6,892 bases of DNA from an uncultured Collinsella sp. GTDB taxonomy: Bacteria; Actinomycetota; Coriobacteriia; Coriobacteriales; Coriobacteriaceae. A program made the translations under genes and the position numbers. Below are positions 1 through 5,356 of the stretch, piece after piece; within the stretch, counting starts at the first letter, position 1; the number at the start of each line of letters is the position of its first letter. The DNA lies in assembly GCA_902475475.1 (NCBI GenBank), contig CABRZY010000092.1, positions 1 to 6,892 of the forward strand, read 5' to 3'. The notes beneath the pieces were generated by a model. That model did no database searches. It was not told where the DNA came from and saw nothing but the letters and a program-made list of their open reading frames with translations.

Positions 1-160
1 TGGCGCTCTCGCCGGTGGTGCCCAGGGTGAGGATGGCGTCGGTGCCGTTTTGCAGGTGGAAATCGATAAGGCGCTCGAGTGCGTCAAAGTCGACACTGCC
101 ATCCTTTTTAAACGGCGTGACGAGGGCGACGATTGAGCCCTCGAGATTGCGGATGTCCAT
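1..160 (-). CDS. dapA: 4-hydroxy-tetrahydrodipicolinate synthase DapA, N-terminal part (same frame as lysA, partial)
   Basis: DapA condenses pyruvate with aspartate semialdehyde, the committed step towards diaminopimelate and lysine. Only the first 53 residues are present. They match the family's usual N-terminus: SIVALVTPF, then DGSVDFDALERLIDFH, then NGTDAI and the active-site loop GTTGESA. The ATG at 160-158 sits where stand-alone DapA proteins normally start and is preceded by AAGGAG with a 6-base spacer. Separate translation from this site is therefore plausible even though the lysA frame reads through it without a stop. The TIM-barrel Schiff-base lysine lies beyond the window. DapA identity is secure; whether it exists as a free protein, a LysA-DapA fusion, or both is inference. 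Confidence 0.85.
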   Translation of the reverse strand, partial: MDIRNLEGSIVALVTPFKKDGSVDFDALERLIDFHLQNGTDAILTLGTTGESA

Positions 161-1579
161 GTTTTTCTCCTTCGCGTCCGCGATCTGGATGCGTTTGTTC
201 CATTGGGCGGCGACTGCCAGGCGCTCGTCCTGAGCGCGACGACGAGCGCTTTCGGCACGCGATTTGGCCAGCAGCTCACGGCCGCACGGCAGCACGTCGA
301 GCGTGGCAAAATAATCGCCCGGGCGCTCGGCGCGGCGGATAAGGTCAGCCGAGCCGTCGGGGCGCAGCAGCACCTCGGCGGAGCGCAGACGGCCGTTGTA
401 GTTGTAGCCCATGGAGTAGCCATGCGCGCCGGTGTCGTGAATCACGAGCAGGTCGCCCATATCGATATGCGGAAGCTCACGGTCGATGGCGAACTTGTCA
501 TTGTTCTCGCATAGATTGCCCGTGATGTCATAGGTGTTCGTGACGGGCGCTGTGGCCTTGTCGGCGCCGCCCGGCTGACCCATCACCGTAATGTGGTGGT
601 AGGCGCCATACATGGCAGGGCGAATCAAATCGACGGCGCTTGCATCGACACCGATATAGTCCTTGTAGATCTGCTTCTCGTGGATGGCCTTGGTGACCAG
701 ACAGCCGTAGGGGCCCATCATAAAGCGGCCCATCTCGGTGCAGATGGCCACATCGCCCATGCCGGCGGGAACCAGGATCTCGTCGTATGCCGCGTGCACT
801 CCCTCGCCGATGGCGTGAATATCGTTGGCCTGCTGCTCGGGCAGATAGGGGATACCGACGCCGCCGGACAGATTGATAAAGGCGACATGTGCGCCGGTCT
901 CGCGCTCCAGGCGCACGGCAAGTTTAAAGAGGATGCGTGCGAGTTTGGGATAGTAGTCGTTAGTGACGGTGTTACTGGCAAGGAAGGCATGGATGCCAAA
1001 ATTCTCGGCGCCCTTGGCCTTGAGCATGCGGAAGGCCTCAAAGAGCTGCTCGGTGGTCATGCCATATTTGGAGTCGCCCGGGTTGTCCATGATGCCGTTG
1101 GAGAGCTGGAACAGACCGCCTGGATTAAAGCGGCAGCTGACCGTCTTGGGGATGGGCCCCGCAACGCGCTCAAAGAACTCGATGTGGCTGATGTCGTCAA
1201 AGTTGACGATGGCACCCAGCTTGTCGGCGAGCTCAAAGTCGGCAGCCGGCGTGTCGTTGGACGAGAACATGATGTCGTGTCCCGTGATACCCAGTGAGCG
1301 GGCGATCATAAGCTCGGTATAGCTCGAGCAATCGCAGCCGCAGCCGTATTCGTTGAGAATGGAGATGAGCGCCGGGTTGGGGTTGGCCTTGACGGCAAAG
1401 TATTCCTTAAAGCCCGGGTTCCATGCAAAGGCGTCGCGCACTTCTTGCATGTTGCGGCGGATGCCTGCCTCGTCGTATAGATGAAACGGCGTGGGGAACT
1501 GCTTGACGATATGCTCGAGTGTCTCCTTGTCCACAAACGGCTGCTTGGCCGCATATGCCTCGTTGGGGGTCAATGCCAT
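1..1579 (-). CDS. lysA: Diaminopimelate decarboxylase LysA, fused in frame to the start of DapA (partial, runs off left edge)
   Basis: LysA is a PLP enzyme that decarboxylates meso-diaminopimelate to L-lysine in the cytosol, the last step of the pathway. Starting at the ATG at 1579-1577, visible family features are YFAVKANPNP with the PLP lysine at K64, SGGVGIPY (S238-Y245) for phosphate binding, EMGRF (282-286), CENNDKF starting at C357 (substrate Cys/Glu) and GYSMGYNYNGR (387-397). The LysA core ends near residues 423-430 (YFATLDVL). I translated the frame codon by codon down to base 2 and found no stop: after a 43-residue Arg/Ala/Glu/Lys-rich linker (431-473) it enters a full DapA N-terminus at M474, for 526 residues in the window. 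The start is backed by GAGG ten bases upstream and by the lysine riboswitch leader. LysA identity is near certain. The fusion is seen directly, but a sequencing indel cannot be excluded. Confidence 0.93.
   Translation of the reverse strand, partial: MALTPNEAYAAKQPFVDKETLEHIVKQFPTPFHLYDEAGIRRNMQEVRDAFAWNPGFKEYFAVKANPNPALISILNEYGCGCDCSSYTELMIARSLGITGHDIMFSSNDTPAADFELADKLGAIVNFDDISHIEFFERVAGPIPKTVSCRFNPGGLFQLSNGIMDNPGDSKYGMTTEQLFEAFRMLKAKGAENFGIHAFLASNTVTNDYYPKLARILFKLAVRLERETGAHVAFINLSGGVGIPYLPEQQANDIHAIGEGVHAAYDEILVPAGMGDVAICTEMGRFMMGPYGCLVTKAIHEKQIYKDYIGVDASAVDLIRPAMYGAYHHITVMGQPGGADKATAPVTNTYDITGNLCENNDKFAIDRELPHIDMGDLLVIHDTGAHGYSMGYNYNGRLRSAEVLLRPDGSADLIRRAERPGDYFATLDVLPCGRELLAKSRAESARRRAQDERLAVAAQWNKRIQIADAKEKNMDIRNLEGSIVALVTPFKKDGSVDFDALERLIDFHLQNGTDAILTLGTTGESA
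167..172 (-). promoter_or_regulatory. Internal ribosome binding site for dapA inside the fused frame
   Basis: On the minus strand AAGGAG is followed by the 6-base spacer AAAAAC and the dapA ATG. It lies inside the continuous lysA-dapA frame, where it also encodes the K-E-K-N end of the linker. The match and spacing are good enough to suggest independent initiation at dapA. Confidence 0.6.
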
Positions 1580-1589
1580 GTCCCGTAAA

Positions 1590-1657
1590 CCTCGCTATCC
1601 AGACGGCGCCATCTGCGCATCGAATCCGCATAGCGTGGACCCAATGTCCGGATAGCG
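1590..1657 (-). promoter_or_regulatory. Expression platform of the lysine riboswitch (probably translational)
   Basis: CGCTATCCGGAC (1657-1646), which includes the 3' strand of riboswitch helix P1, is complementary over 12 positions (one G-U) to GTCTGGATAGCG (1604-1593). The latter abuts and overlaps by one base the lysA SD GAGG (1593-1590). A second CGCTAT copy (1635-1630) can also pair with ATAGCG (1598-1593). P1 and the long pairing exclude each other. There is no U-run, which favours control of translation over termination. Which fold is the ON state cannot be decided by eye. Confidence 0.6.
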
Positions 1658-1807
1658 CTCCCGCATTGCTGCAGACAGTCCTGTGGGTGTTTCCCACAGG
1701 CCCACCAGGTTGTTCGTGCCCGAAAAACCCAGTTCGGCGGGTTTCGCCTCCCCACGGGGTCAAAGCCTGCCGGCTCGCCCGCGGCTCTTCGTGCCCGCGC
1801 CTCTATC
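1651..1807 (-). ncRNA. Lysine riboswitch (L box) in the lysA leader
   Basis: Read on the minus strand, the leader carries the conserved blocks of the lysine aptamer in order. These are GATAGAGGCGCGGGCACG with AAGAG, then AGGCTTTGA, GAGGCGAAAC and GCCGAA, then GGACTGTC, and finally GGAGCGCTATC. GATAG (1807-1803) and CTATC (1655-1651) close helix P1. CCTGTGGG and CCCACAGG (1700-1693 and 1687-1680) form a perfect 8-bp internal hairpin. The length of about 157 nt fits the family. Lysine binding normally shuts off downstream biosynthesis genes, which agrees with lysA-dapA directly downstream. Confidence 0.92.
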
Positions 1808-1818
1808 AAGTGGTAAAG

Positions 1819-1847
1819 ACCCTATCACGTTGCACTTTACCAAACAA
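1819..1847 (-). promoter_or_regulatory. Candidate promoter of the lysA operon
   Basis: On the minus strand TTGTTT (1847-1842) and TAGGGT (1824-1819) are separated by exactly 17 bases. Transcription would begin around 1812, a few bases before the first conserved base of the lysine riboswitch, as expected for a riboswitch leader. The -10 box is weak (T, A and final T match). Confidence 0.5.
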
Positions 1848-1864
1848 GAGTATTCGTATATAAC
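1836..1864 (+). promoter_or_regulatory. Candidate promoter of the M20 amidohydrolase gene
   Basis: TTTACC (1836-1841) and TATAAC (1859-1864) are 17 bases apart on the plus strand. They overlap the divergent lysA promoter, so the two directions may interfere with each other. Transcription would start near 1871, giving a leader of about 85 bases. A small inverted repeat (CAGCA-ATA-TGCTG, 1877-1889) lies just downstream of that point. Confidence 0.5.
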
Positions 1865-1957
1865 GTTTAAAAAATGCAGCAATATGCTGGAAACATGTGT
1901 GCCACAATCCTGTATCACAATAAGTTGCAACAGATGTGCCTCACGAAGGGATTCTCT

Positions 1958-3145
1958 ATGACCGAGCTCCAAGAACTCCGTCGCTATCGCCGTGATCTCC
2001 ATCGCATTCCGGAGCTCGATTTCGATCTTCCGCAGACTATCGCCTATATCGAGGGCGTGTTGGCACCGCTCGCCTGCGAGGTGACCCATCCGTGCCCCAG
2101 CTGCGTCTGCGCTTTCTTCAACGCTGGCACGGGCGCCGCGCATGCCACGGCAATTCGCGCCGATATGGATGCGCTGCCCATCGCGGAGGCGACGGGTGCG
2201 GATTTCGCCTCGACGCATCCCGGCAAGATGCATGCTTGCGGCCATGATGGACACATGGCCATGGCGCTTGCGGCGGCAACCTTTGTCGACCATACGATCC
2301 GTGAGCAGTCGGGCGCCATTAAGCGCAATGTGCTCTTTGTGTTTCAGCCGGCCGAGGAGACGACTGGTGGTGCCAAGACGGTGTGCGAGAGCGGCATGTT
2401 CGAGCGCTACGGGGCGGATCGCATCTTCGGCTTCCATGTGTGGCCCGATCTGCCCGCCGGCACGTTGGCGAGCTGCTCCGGTCCGTTGCTGGCGCGCTCG
2501 AGCGAGACTCATATCCATATTCACGGAACGAGTATCCATATCGCTAAGACCTATGGCGTTCCGGTCGAGGAGTCGCACGATGCGGCGCTGGCGGCTGCTA
2601 AGTTCTTGGTTGCCGAGCGCGAACTGATGGACGAGCTGGGTGCCGATGAGCCCTGCATTGGCAAGTTCGGCCTGCTGCAGGCAGGCACCGTCTGCAATGC
2701 GGTGGCGGGGGAGGCCCATGTTGCCGGTAGCTTGCGTGTGTTTACGGACGCCATGTTCGTCCGTGCGCGCGAGGGCGTGCGCCGTGTGCTCGACGAGGCG
2801 TGCACCGCAACGGGCTGCACGTACGATCTCGATTTTGCCGAGGGCTATCCACCGGTCGATAACGATCCTGAGTTGTTTGCCCGAATCGCGCCCGCTCTGC
2901 CCGAATTGCAACTCGTGGACGAGCCGCTGCTAATCGCCGAGGATTTCGCGTTCTATCAGCGCCATCTGCCGGGCGTGTTCTTCTTGCTGGGCACGGGCGT
3001 GCCAGAGGACCAAGACAACCCGAGTGATTCGGATGGCTGTCCCGCCTATGCCACAAGCGCTCTGCATACCGATAGCATGCTCTTCGACGAGGAAATCCTT
3101 CTCAAAGGCCTCGATGTCTACAAACGATTGCTTTTGCTTGACTAA
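1958..3145 (+). CDS. M20 family (M20D-like) amidohydrolase / N-acyl-amino-acid deacylase
   Basis: This 395-residue cytosolic metallo-hydrolase cleaves an amide-linked acyl group from an amino acid or related compound. Clear family motifs are RADMDALPIAE (67-77), GKMHACGHDGH (89-99), VFQPAEE (128-134), FGFHVWPDLP (157-166), AEDFAFY near the C-terminus and LHTD with H370. C94, H96, E133/E134, H160 and H370 are the expected metal or catalytic residues. I start it at ATG 1958 because AAGGGA lies just upstream and the protein then begins with the family's RRYRRDLHRIPEL segment; an in-frame ATG at 1874 lacks an SD. The dimerisation domain has HGTSIHIAKT where relatives usually have GxGGHAAxP. Family members include N-acetyl-diaminopimelate deacetylase, hippurate hydrolase and auxin-conjugate hydrolases. 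The divergent lysA-dapA operon favours the first, but the substrate is unproven. The next gene starts about 100 bases downstream. Confidence 0.88.
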   Translation: MTELQELRRYRRDLHRIPELDFDLPQTIAYIEGVLAPLACEVTHPCPSCVCAFFNAGTGAAHATAIRADMDALPIAEATGADFASTHPGKMHACGHDGHMAMALAAATFVDHTIREQSGAIKRNVLFVFQPAEETTGGAKTVCESGMFERYGADRIFGFHVWPDLPAGTLASCSGPLLARSSETHIHIHGTSIHIAKTYGVPVEESHDAALAAAKFLVAERELMDELGADEPCIGKFGLLQAGTVCNAVAGEAHVAGSLRVFTDAMFVRAREGVRRVLDEACTATGCTYDLDFAEGYPPVDNDPELFARIAPALPELQLVDEPLLIAEDFAFYQRHLPGVFFLLGTGVPEDQDNPSDSDGCPAYATSALHTDSMLFDEEILLKGLDVYKRLLLLD

Positions 3146-3159
3146 GGCGCAAAGGACTA

Positions 3160-3183
3160 TTTGTTCTAGAATACACGAACAAA
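3160..3183. repeat. Inverted repeat upstream of higB (TTTGTTC / GAACAAA)
   Basis: A perfect 7-bp inverted repeat with a 10-base centre lies across the -35 region of the higB promoter. No T-run follows it, so it is a poor terminator for the amidohydrolase gene and a better candidate protein binding site. Confidence 0.45.
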
Positions 3184-3196
3184 CGTACGATATAAT
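3167..3196 (+). promoter_or_regulatory. Promoter of the higBA operon
   Basis: A perfect -10 box TATAAT (3191-3196) is preceded at 18 bases by TAGAAT (3167-3172), a weak -35 that keeps T, G and A of the consensus. Transcription would start near 3203, leaving a leader of about 45 bases filled with ACGT-centred repeats. A strong -10 with a weak -35 inside repeats fits a promoter under repression. Confidence 0.6.
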
Positions 3197-3215
3197 AGAG
3201 ATGTAAGTCTATAGA

Positions 3216-3236
3216 AACGTTTGACGTTACTAACGT
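3216..3236. promoter_or_regulatory. Candidate HigA operator: overlapping ACGT palindromes
   Basis: Two perfect inverted repeats share an arm: AACGT-TTG-ACGTT (3216-3228) and ACGTTA-C-TAACGT (3224-3236). The second ends directly against the higB SD AAGG (3237-3240). A further AACGT lies at 3182-3186, just upstream of the -10 box. HigA antitoxins repress their own operon through palindromes near the promoter; assigning this site to HigA is inference. Confidence 0.55.
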
Positions 3237-3247
3237 AAGGCGATACT

Positions 3248-3529
3248 ATGATTGCATCGTATAAAGATGATGATACCGAACGCTTTGCCATGGGTGTGCG
3301 GGTCAGGAGGTTCGTGCCCTTTGAGCGTGTTGCGTTGAGGAAGATTCGCCAACTGCAGGTTTGTGCTTCGCTTGATGATCTTCGCGTTCCACCGGGCAAC
3401 CGCCTGGAAGCTTTGAAGGGCGATCGTGCCGGTCAATATAGCATCCGTGTTAACGAGCGCTATCGGGTCTGTTTTGAGTGGAGACAGGAGATGGCTTGGA
3501 ATGTCGAAATCGTCGATTATCACAAGTGA
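3248..3529 (+). CDS. higB: HigB-type toxin, RelE superfamily mRNA interferase
   Basis: This 93-residue protein matches the HigB (plasmid maintenance killer) family in length and order of motifs. HigB toxins bind the ribosome and cut mRNA in the A site, and the partner HigA neutralises them. Family marks are the basic helix RVALRKIRQLQ, the LDDLRVPPGNRLEALKGDRAGQYSIRVN core and the final strands YRVCFEW and VEIVDYH. AAGG lies 7 bases before the ATG. It is the first gene of the pair, the usual toxin-first order of higBA, and its last 29 bases overlap higA in another frame, pointing to translational coupling. No damage is visible, so the toxin is probably intact. The start and family are well supported; catalytic residues are not assigned individually. 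Confidence 0.92.
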   Translation: MIASYKDDDTERFAMGVRVRRFVPFERVALRKIRQLQVCASLDDLRVPPGNRLEALKGDRAGQYSIRVNERYRVCFEWRQEMAWNVEIVDYHK

Positions 3530-3842
3530 TGAGACTTCGGCCGATTTGCTGTCGCCGGTGACTCCTGGTGAGCTTCTCAAAGAGGAGTTTCTTGTTCCCA
3601 TGGGCATTTCTCAATATCGCCTTGCGAAAGAGACTGGGATTCCGGCTCAGCGTATCGGGCAGATTGTCTTGGGAAAACGTCGCGTGACGGCCGACACCGA
3701 CCTCCGTCTTTGCCGTTATTTTGGCCTGACGGATGGTTATTGGCTGCGCGCTCAGGTGGCGTTTGACCTTGAGGCCGAGAAAAGGCGGATCGAACCGGAA
3801 CTCGACAAGATCGTTCCTGTTCAGCAGGCTATCGCACTGTAG
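3501..3842 (+). CDS. higA: HigA-type antitoxin, Xre helix-turn-helix protein
   Basis: This 113-residue DNA-binding antitoxin contains the HigA signature TPGELLKEEFLVPMGISQYRL (residues 21-41), with the helix-turn-helix around 37-58 (ISQYRLAKETG, then IPAQRIGQIVLGKR) and the typical TADTDLRLCRYFG and YWLRAQVAFDLE segments. HigA proteins bind and neutralise HigB and repress the shared promoter. I start it at ATG 3501, 10 bases after AGGAG, so that it overlaps the end of higB by 29 bases; in-frame ATGs further up would lie deep inside higB. The first 19 residues are poorly conserved in character, so a start further in is possible. The next small membrane protein begins about 30 bases after its stop. 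Confidence 0.92.
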   Translation: MSKSSIITSDETSADLLSPVTPGELLKEEFLVPMGISQYRLAKETGIPAQRIGQIVLGKRRVTADTDLRLCRYFGLTDGYWLRAQVAFDLEAEKRRIEPELDKIVPVQQAIAL

Positions 3843-3871
3843 TGCTCAAAGATGATGGGGGTGGCGCGGCG

Positions 3872-4195
3872 ATGAGGCGACGCCGACAGTCTGCCGTATA
3901 TAGTCCGGGTGGATGCAAACTTGGTTTGCTGCTGCTTCCGGTCATCGCTGTGAGCATTGGCGTGATGTTTGCGCTTGCCGGGTTGGCAGCAGCGGCACTT
4001 GTGTTGCTGATTGTGGCCATTGGCGTGACGATTTGGCTTTGCCGTAATCGCGAGCAACGCCGTGCCGACGGTAAAACCAATGTCGGCTGGGTCGTCTTTC
4101 TGATCATTGCGTACCTGCTGAGTGCCAGCTACCTTGTTTTCTTTGTCCTGTTGATGATCAGTGCTTTTACCGGGGAATCCGTCACGGTGGGTTGA
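3872..4195 (+). CDS. Small membrane protein with three predicted transmembrane segments, unknown function
   Basis: I do not recognise a family. The protein has 107 residues: a basic N-terminus (MRRRRQ), two closely spaced hydrophobic segments (about 17-35 and 38-56), a charged cytosolic-type loop (RNREQRRADGK, 58-68) and a third segment (about 71-98). Positive charges suggest that the N-terminus is inside. The ATG at 3872 follows a G-rich stretch and is preferred; an in-frame GTG at 3842 that overlaps the last base of the higA stop would add ten residues. The short distance to higA suggests cotranscription with the toxin-antitoxin pair, though no functional link is implied. It is probably a real gene given its length, composition and lack of a competing frame. 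Confidence 0.65.
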   Translation: MRRRRQSAVYSPGGCKLGLLLLPVIAVSIGVMFALAGLAAAALVLLIVAIGVTIWLCRNREQRRADGKTNVGWVVFLIIAYLLSASYLVFFVLLMISAFTGESVTVG

Positions 4196-4196
4196 T

Positions 4197-4226
4197 GCAC
4201 TGCCAGCAGACGGTCGCGCGCAGTGC
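4197..4226 (+). terminator. Weak terminator-like hairpin after the membrane protein gene
   Basis: GCACTGC (4197-4203) and GCAGTGC (4220-4226) form a perfect 7-bp stem with a 16-base loop, starting two bases after the stop codon. Only short T runs follow (GTTTGCTCGGCGTTT), so termination strength is doubtful. Confidence 0.35.
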
Positions 4227-4271
4227 GTTTGCTCGGCGTTTGGATAACTGCATTGGTCGTTTACCGCAGCC

Positions 4272-4286
4272 TTAGCTCTCAGCTAA
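4272..4286. repeat. Small perfect inverted repeat (TTAGCT-CTC-AGCTAA)
   Basis: A 6-bp inverted repeat with a 3-base centre lies in the 164-base gap before the FxLYD gene, 14 bases before the larger repeat. It could be an operator half-pair or chance. I saw no convincing -35/-10 pair in this gap. Confidence 0.35.
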
Positions 4287-4300
4287 TGAATTCAAGTTCA

Positions 4301-4354
4301 ATCCTTCCTACGATGTGCTGTGTGCCGGCACGGTAGCCGGATCGTAGGAAGGAT
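4301..4354 (+). promoter_or_regulatory. Perfect 14-bp inverted repeat covering the ribosome binding site of the FxLYD gene
   Basis: ATCCTTCCTACGAT (4301-4314) and ATCGTAGGAAGGAT (4341-4354) are exact reverse complements separated by 26 bases. The right arm holds the only SD-like sequence (AGGAAGGA) before the ATG at 4360. In RNA the SD would be buried in a 14-bp stem. The loop contains the 10-base palindrome GTGCCGGCAC. It could be a translation-control leader or a protein binding site; no T-run follows, so it is not a standard terminator. Confidence 0.7.
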
Positions 4355-4359
4355 GAATA

Positions 4360-4803
4360 ATGGCAAAAGAGGGAAAGAGGCCGATCGGCAAGATTGTCCT
4401 AGGCATCATCGTGGTGCTGGTTATTGTCGGTGCCGTGGGCTCTATGGGCGGCAACTCAACCGATTCGTCTGCGAGCGATTCGGCAAAACCTGCCGAGACG
4501 ACACGGCAGGCTGAGGAGCAAAAAGAACCGCAAGAACCGTATACCATTGCTGACGAGGCTGAAGACACTTCCAATCAGTTTACCTATAAGATCACGGGCA
4601 CGCTGACCAATAACACGGATAAGGAAAAGAGCTACATTCAGATTGAATATGTTCTGTATGATGCCGATGGCAACCAGGTTGGAACGGCTCTTGCAAACAC
4701 CAATCATCTGAAGGCGGGCGGCTCCTGGAAGTTCGAGGCGCTGGGTACGGTGTCTCCCGACCAGGTTGCTAGCTGGGAGCGTTCGGACGTAAGCGGTTTC
4801 TAG
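4360..4803 (+). CDS. Membrane-anchored FxLYD domain protein, unknown function
   Basis: This 147-residue protein starts with a basic N-terminus (MAKEGKRPIGK), then a hydrophobic helix (about 11-28, signal anchor), a Ser/Asp/Glu-rich linker (30-60) and a compact domain (about 72-147). The domain has the pattern of FxLYD proteins: FTYKITGTLTNNTDKEKSYI, then YVLYDADGNQVGTA with YVLYD at 97-101, and GSWKFEA. These are beta-sandwich domains found outside the membrane in Gram-positive bacteria; a specific role is not known to me. No lipobox Cys is present. The AGGAAGGA SD lies 5-6 bases before the ATG, inside a perfect inverted repeat. The HTH gene follows 32 bases after the stop, so the two may share a transcript. 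Confidence 0.75.
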   Translation: MAKEGKRPIGKIVLGIIVVLVIVGAVGSMGGNSTDSSASDSAKPAETTRQAEEQKEPQEPYTIADEAEDTSNQFTYKITGTLTNNTDKEKSYIQIEYVLYDADGNQVGTALANTNHLKAGGSWKFEALGTVSPDQVASWERSDVSGF

Positions 4804-4835
4804 CATGTTGCATGCACTGGGGGAGGTGAAGTCGT

Positions 4836-5258
4836 ATGCCCGATAAAAAGCTGACTGACGAGTTGCTCAATGAGCTTCTCGACGCGCCAAACATCGATGG
4901 CTATATCAAAGAACACGACTTTGCCGCCCCGTCGCTTTCGAGCTACCTGAAGCAGCTACTGCAGGAAAAGGGCTTGGAGCGCTCGCGCGTGGTTCGTATG
5001 GCCGATCTCAATGAGACCTTTGGCTATCAGATCTTTACCGGTGCGCGGCATCCGAGCCGCAATAAGGTGCTGCAGATTGCCTTTGCGATGGCGCTGACGC
5101 TCAAAGAAACCAACCGTGCGCTGACGGCTGCCGGGGTAAGCGTCCTTAACTGCAAGGACCGCCGCGATGCGATTATCATTTTTTGCATCGATCGCGGGTG
5201 CAGCCTCCAAAAGGTCAACGAGGAGCTGTATCGCTTTGGCGAGGAGACGGTGAGTTAG
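4836..5258 (+). CDS. Xre-like helix-turn-helix protein next to a Ser/Thr kinase
   Basis: This 140-residue cytosolic protein has an acidic N-terminal segment (LTDELLNELLDAPNIDGYI, 6-24) and a five-helix HTH domain at about 33-100. Visible parts are SSYLKQLLQEKGLERSRVVRMADL, the recognition region NETFGYQIFTGARHPSR (59-75) and LQIAFAMALTLKETNRALTAAG. A C-terminal tail (105-140) contains the helix KDRRDAIIIFCIDRG and two Cys. GGGAGGTG lies about 8 bases before the ATG. The next gene encodes a transmembrane kinase, so this protein is a candidate phosphorylation target or transcriptional output; that is inference from position. The phage- and toxin-type Xre regulators share the fold, but no other mobile or toxin gene adjoins this one. 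Confidence 0.8.
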   Translation: MPDKKLTDELLNELLDAPNIDGYIKEHDFAAPSLSSYLKQLLQEKGLERSRVVRMADLNETFGYQIFTGARHPSRNKVLQIAFAMALTLKETNRALTAAGVSVLNCKDRRDAIIIFCIDRGCSLQKVNEELYRFGEETVS

Positions 5259-5308
5259 CGGCTGATATCTGAGCCGGCGGAGCTGCCGAACAACGATGCA
5301 AACGAGCG

Positions 5309-5338
5309 GGGCGCAGATGCCATGGGGTGTCTGCGCCC
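5309..5338 (+). repeat. Hairpin between the HTH and kinase genes (possible terminator or leader stem)
   Basis: GGGCGCAGA (5309-5317) and TCTGCGCCC (5330-5338) are exact reverse complements with a 12-base loop, extendable by one G-U pair. No T-run follows. It could end the HTH transcript weakly, or act within a readthrough transcript just before the kinase start. Confidence 0.5.
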
Positions 5339-5343
5339 TGCGC

Positions 5344-5349
5344 TATGAT
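5344..5349 (+). promoter_or_regulatory. Candidate -10 box for a leaderless kinase transcript
   Basis: TATGAT differs from TATAAT at one base and ends 7 bases before ATG 5357, the spacing expected if transcription starts at or next to the start codon. GGAGG at 5350-5354 is only 2 bases from that ATG, too close for a normal SD. No clear -35 is present. Leaderless mRNAs are common in actinobacteria. Confidence 0.4.
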
Positions 5350-5356
5350 GGAGGCT

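Noticed and set aside
593..1297. A 234-residue open frame on the plus strand
   Set aside because: It lies wholly antisense to lysA, has no family motifs, and arises from third-position GC bias; the minus frame shows clear LysA signatures throughout.
1519..1863. Plus- and minus-strand frames of 80-120 residues between lysA and the amidohydrolase
   Set aside because: The region is explained by the lysine riboswitch and divergent promoters; the frames are Pro/Arg/Ser-rich and lack ribosome binding sites.
1874..1957. Extended N-terminus for the amidohydrolase starting at ATG 1874
   Set aside because: No SD before it, the extra 28 residues look unlike the family, it sits at the likely transcription start, and ATG 1958 has a good SD.
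1760..2911. A 383-residue open frame on the minus strand
   Set aside because: It covers the amidohydrolase gene and the riboswitch leader in antisense, with low-complexity Arg/Ala/His-rich sequence and no recognisable domain.
3160..3183. LexA/SOS box
   Set aside because: The arms are GTTC...GAAC with a 10-base centre, the reverse orientation and wrong spacing for the Gram-positive GAAC-N4-GTTC box.
5309..5338. Strong rho-independent terminator after the HTH gene
   Set aside because: The stem is good but there is no T-run behind it, so I list it only as a hairpin of uncertain role.
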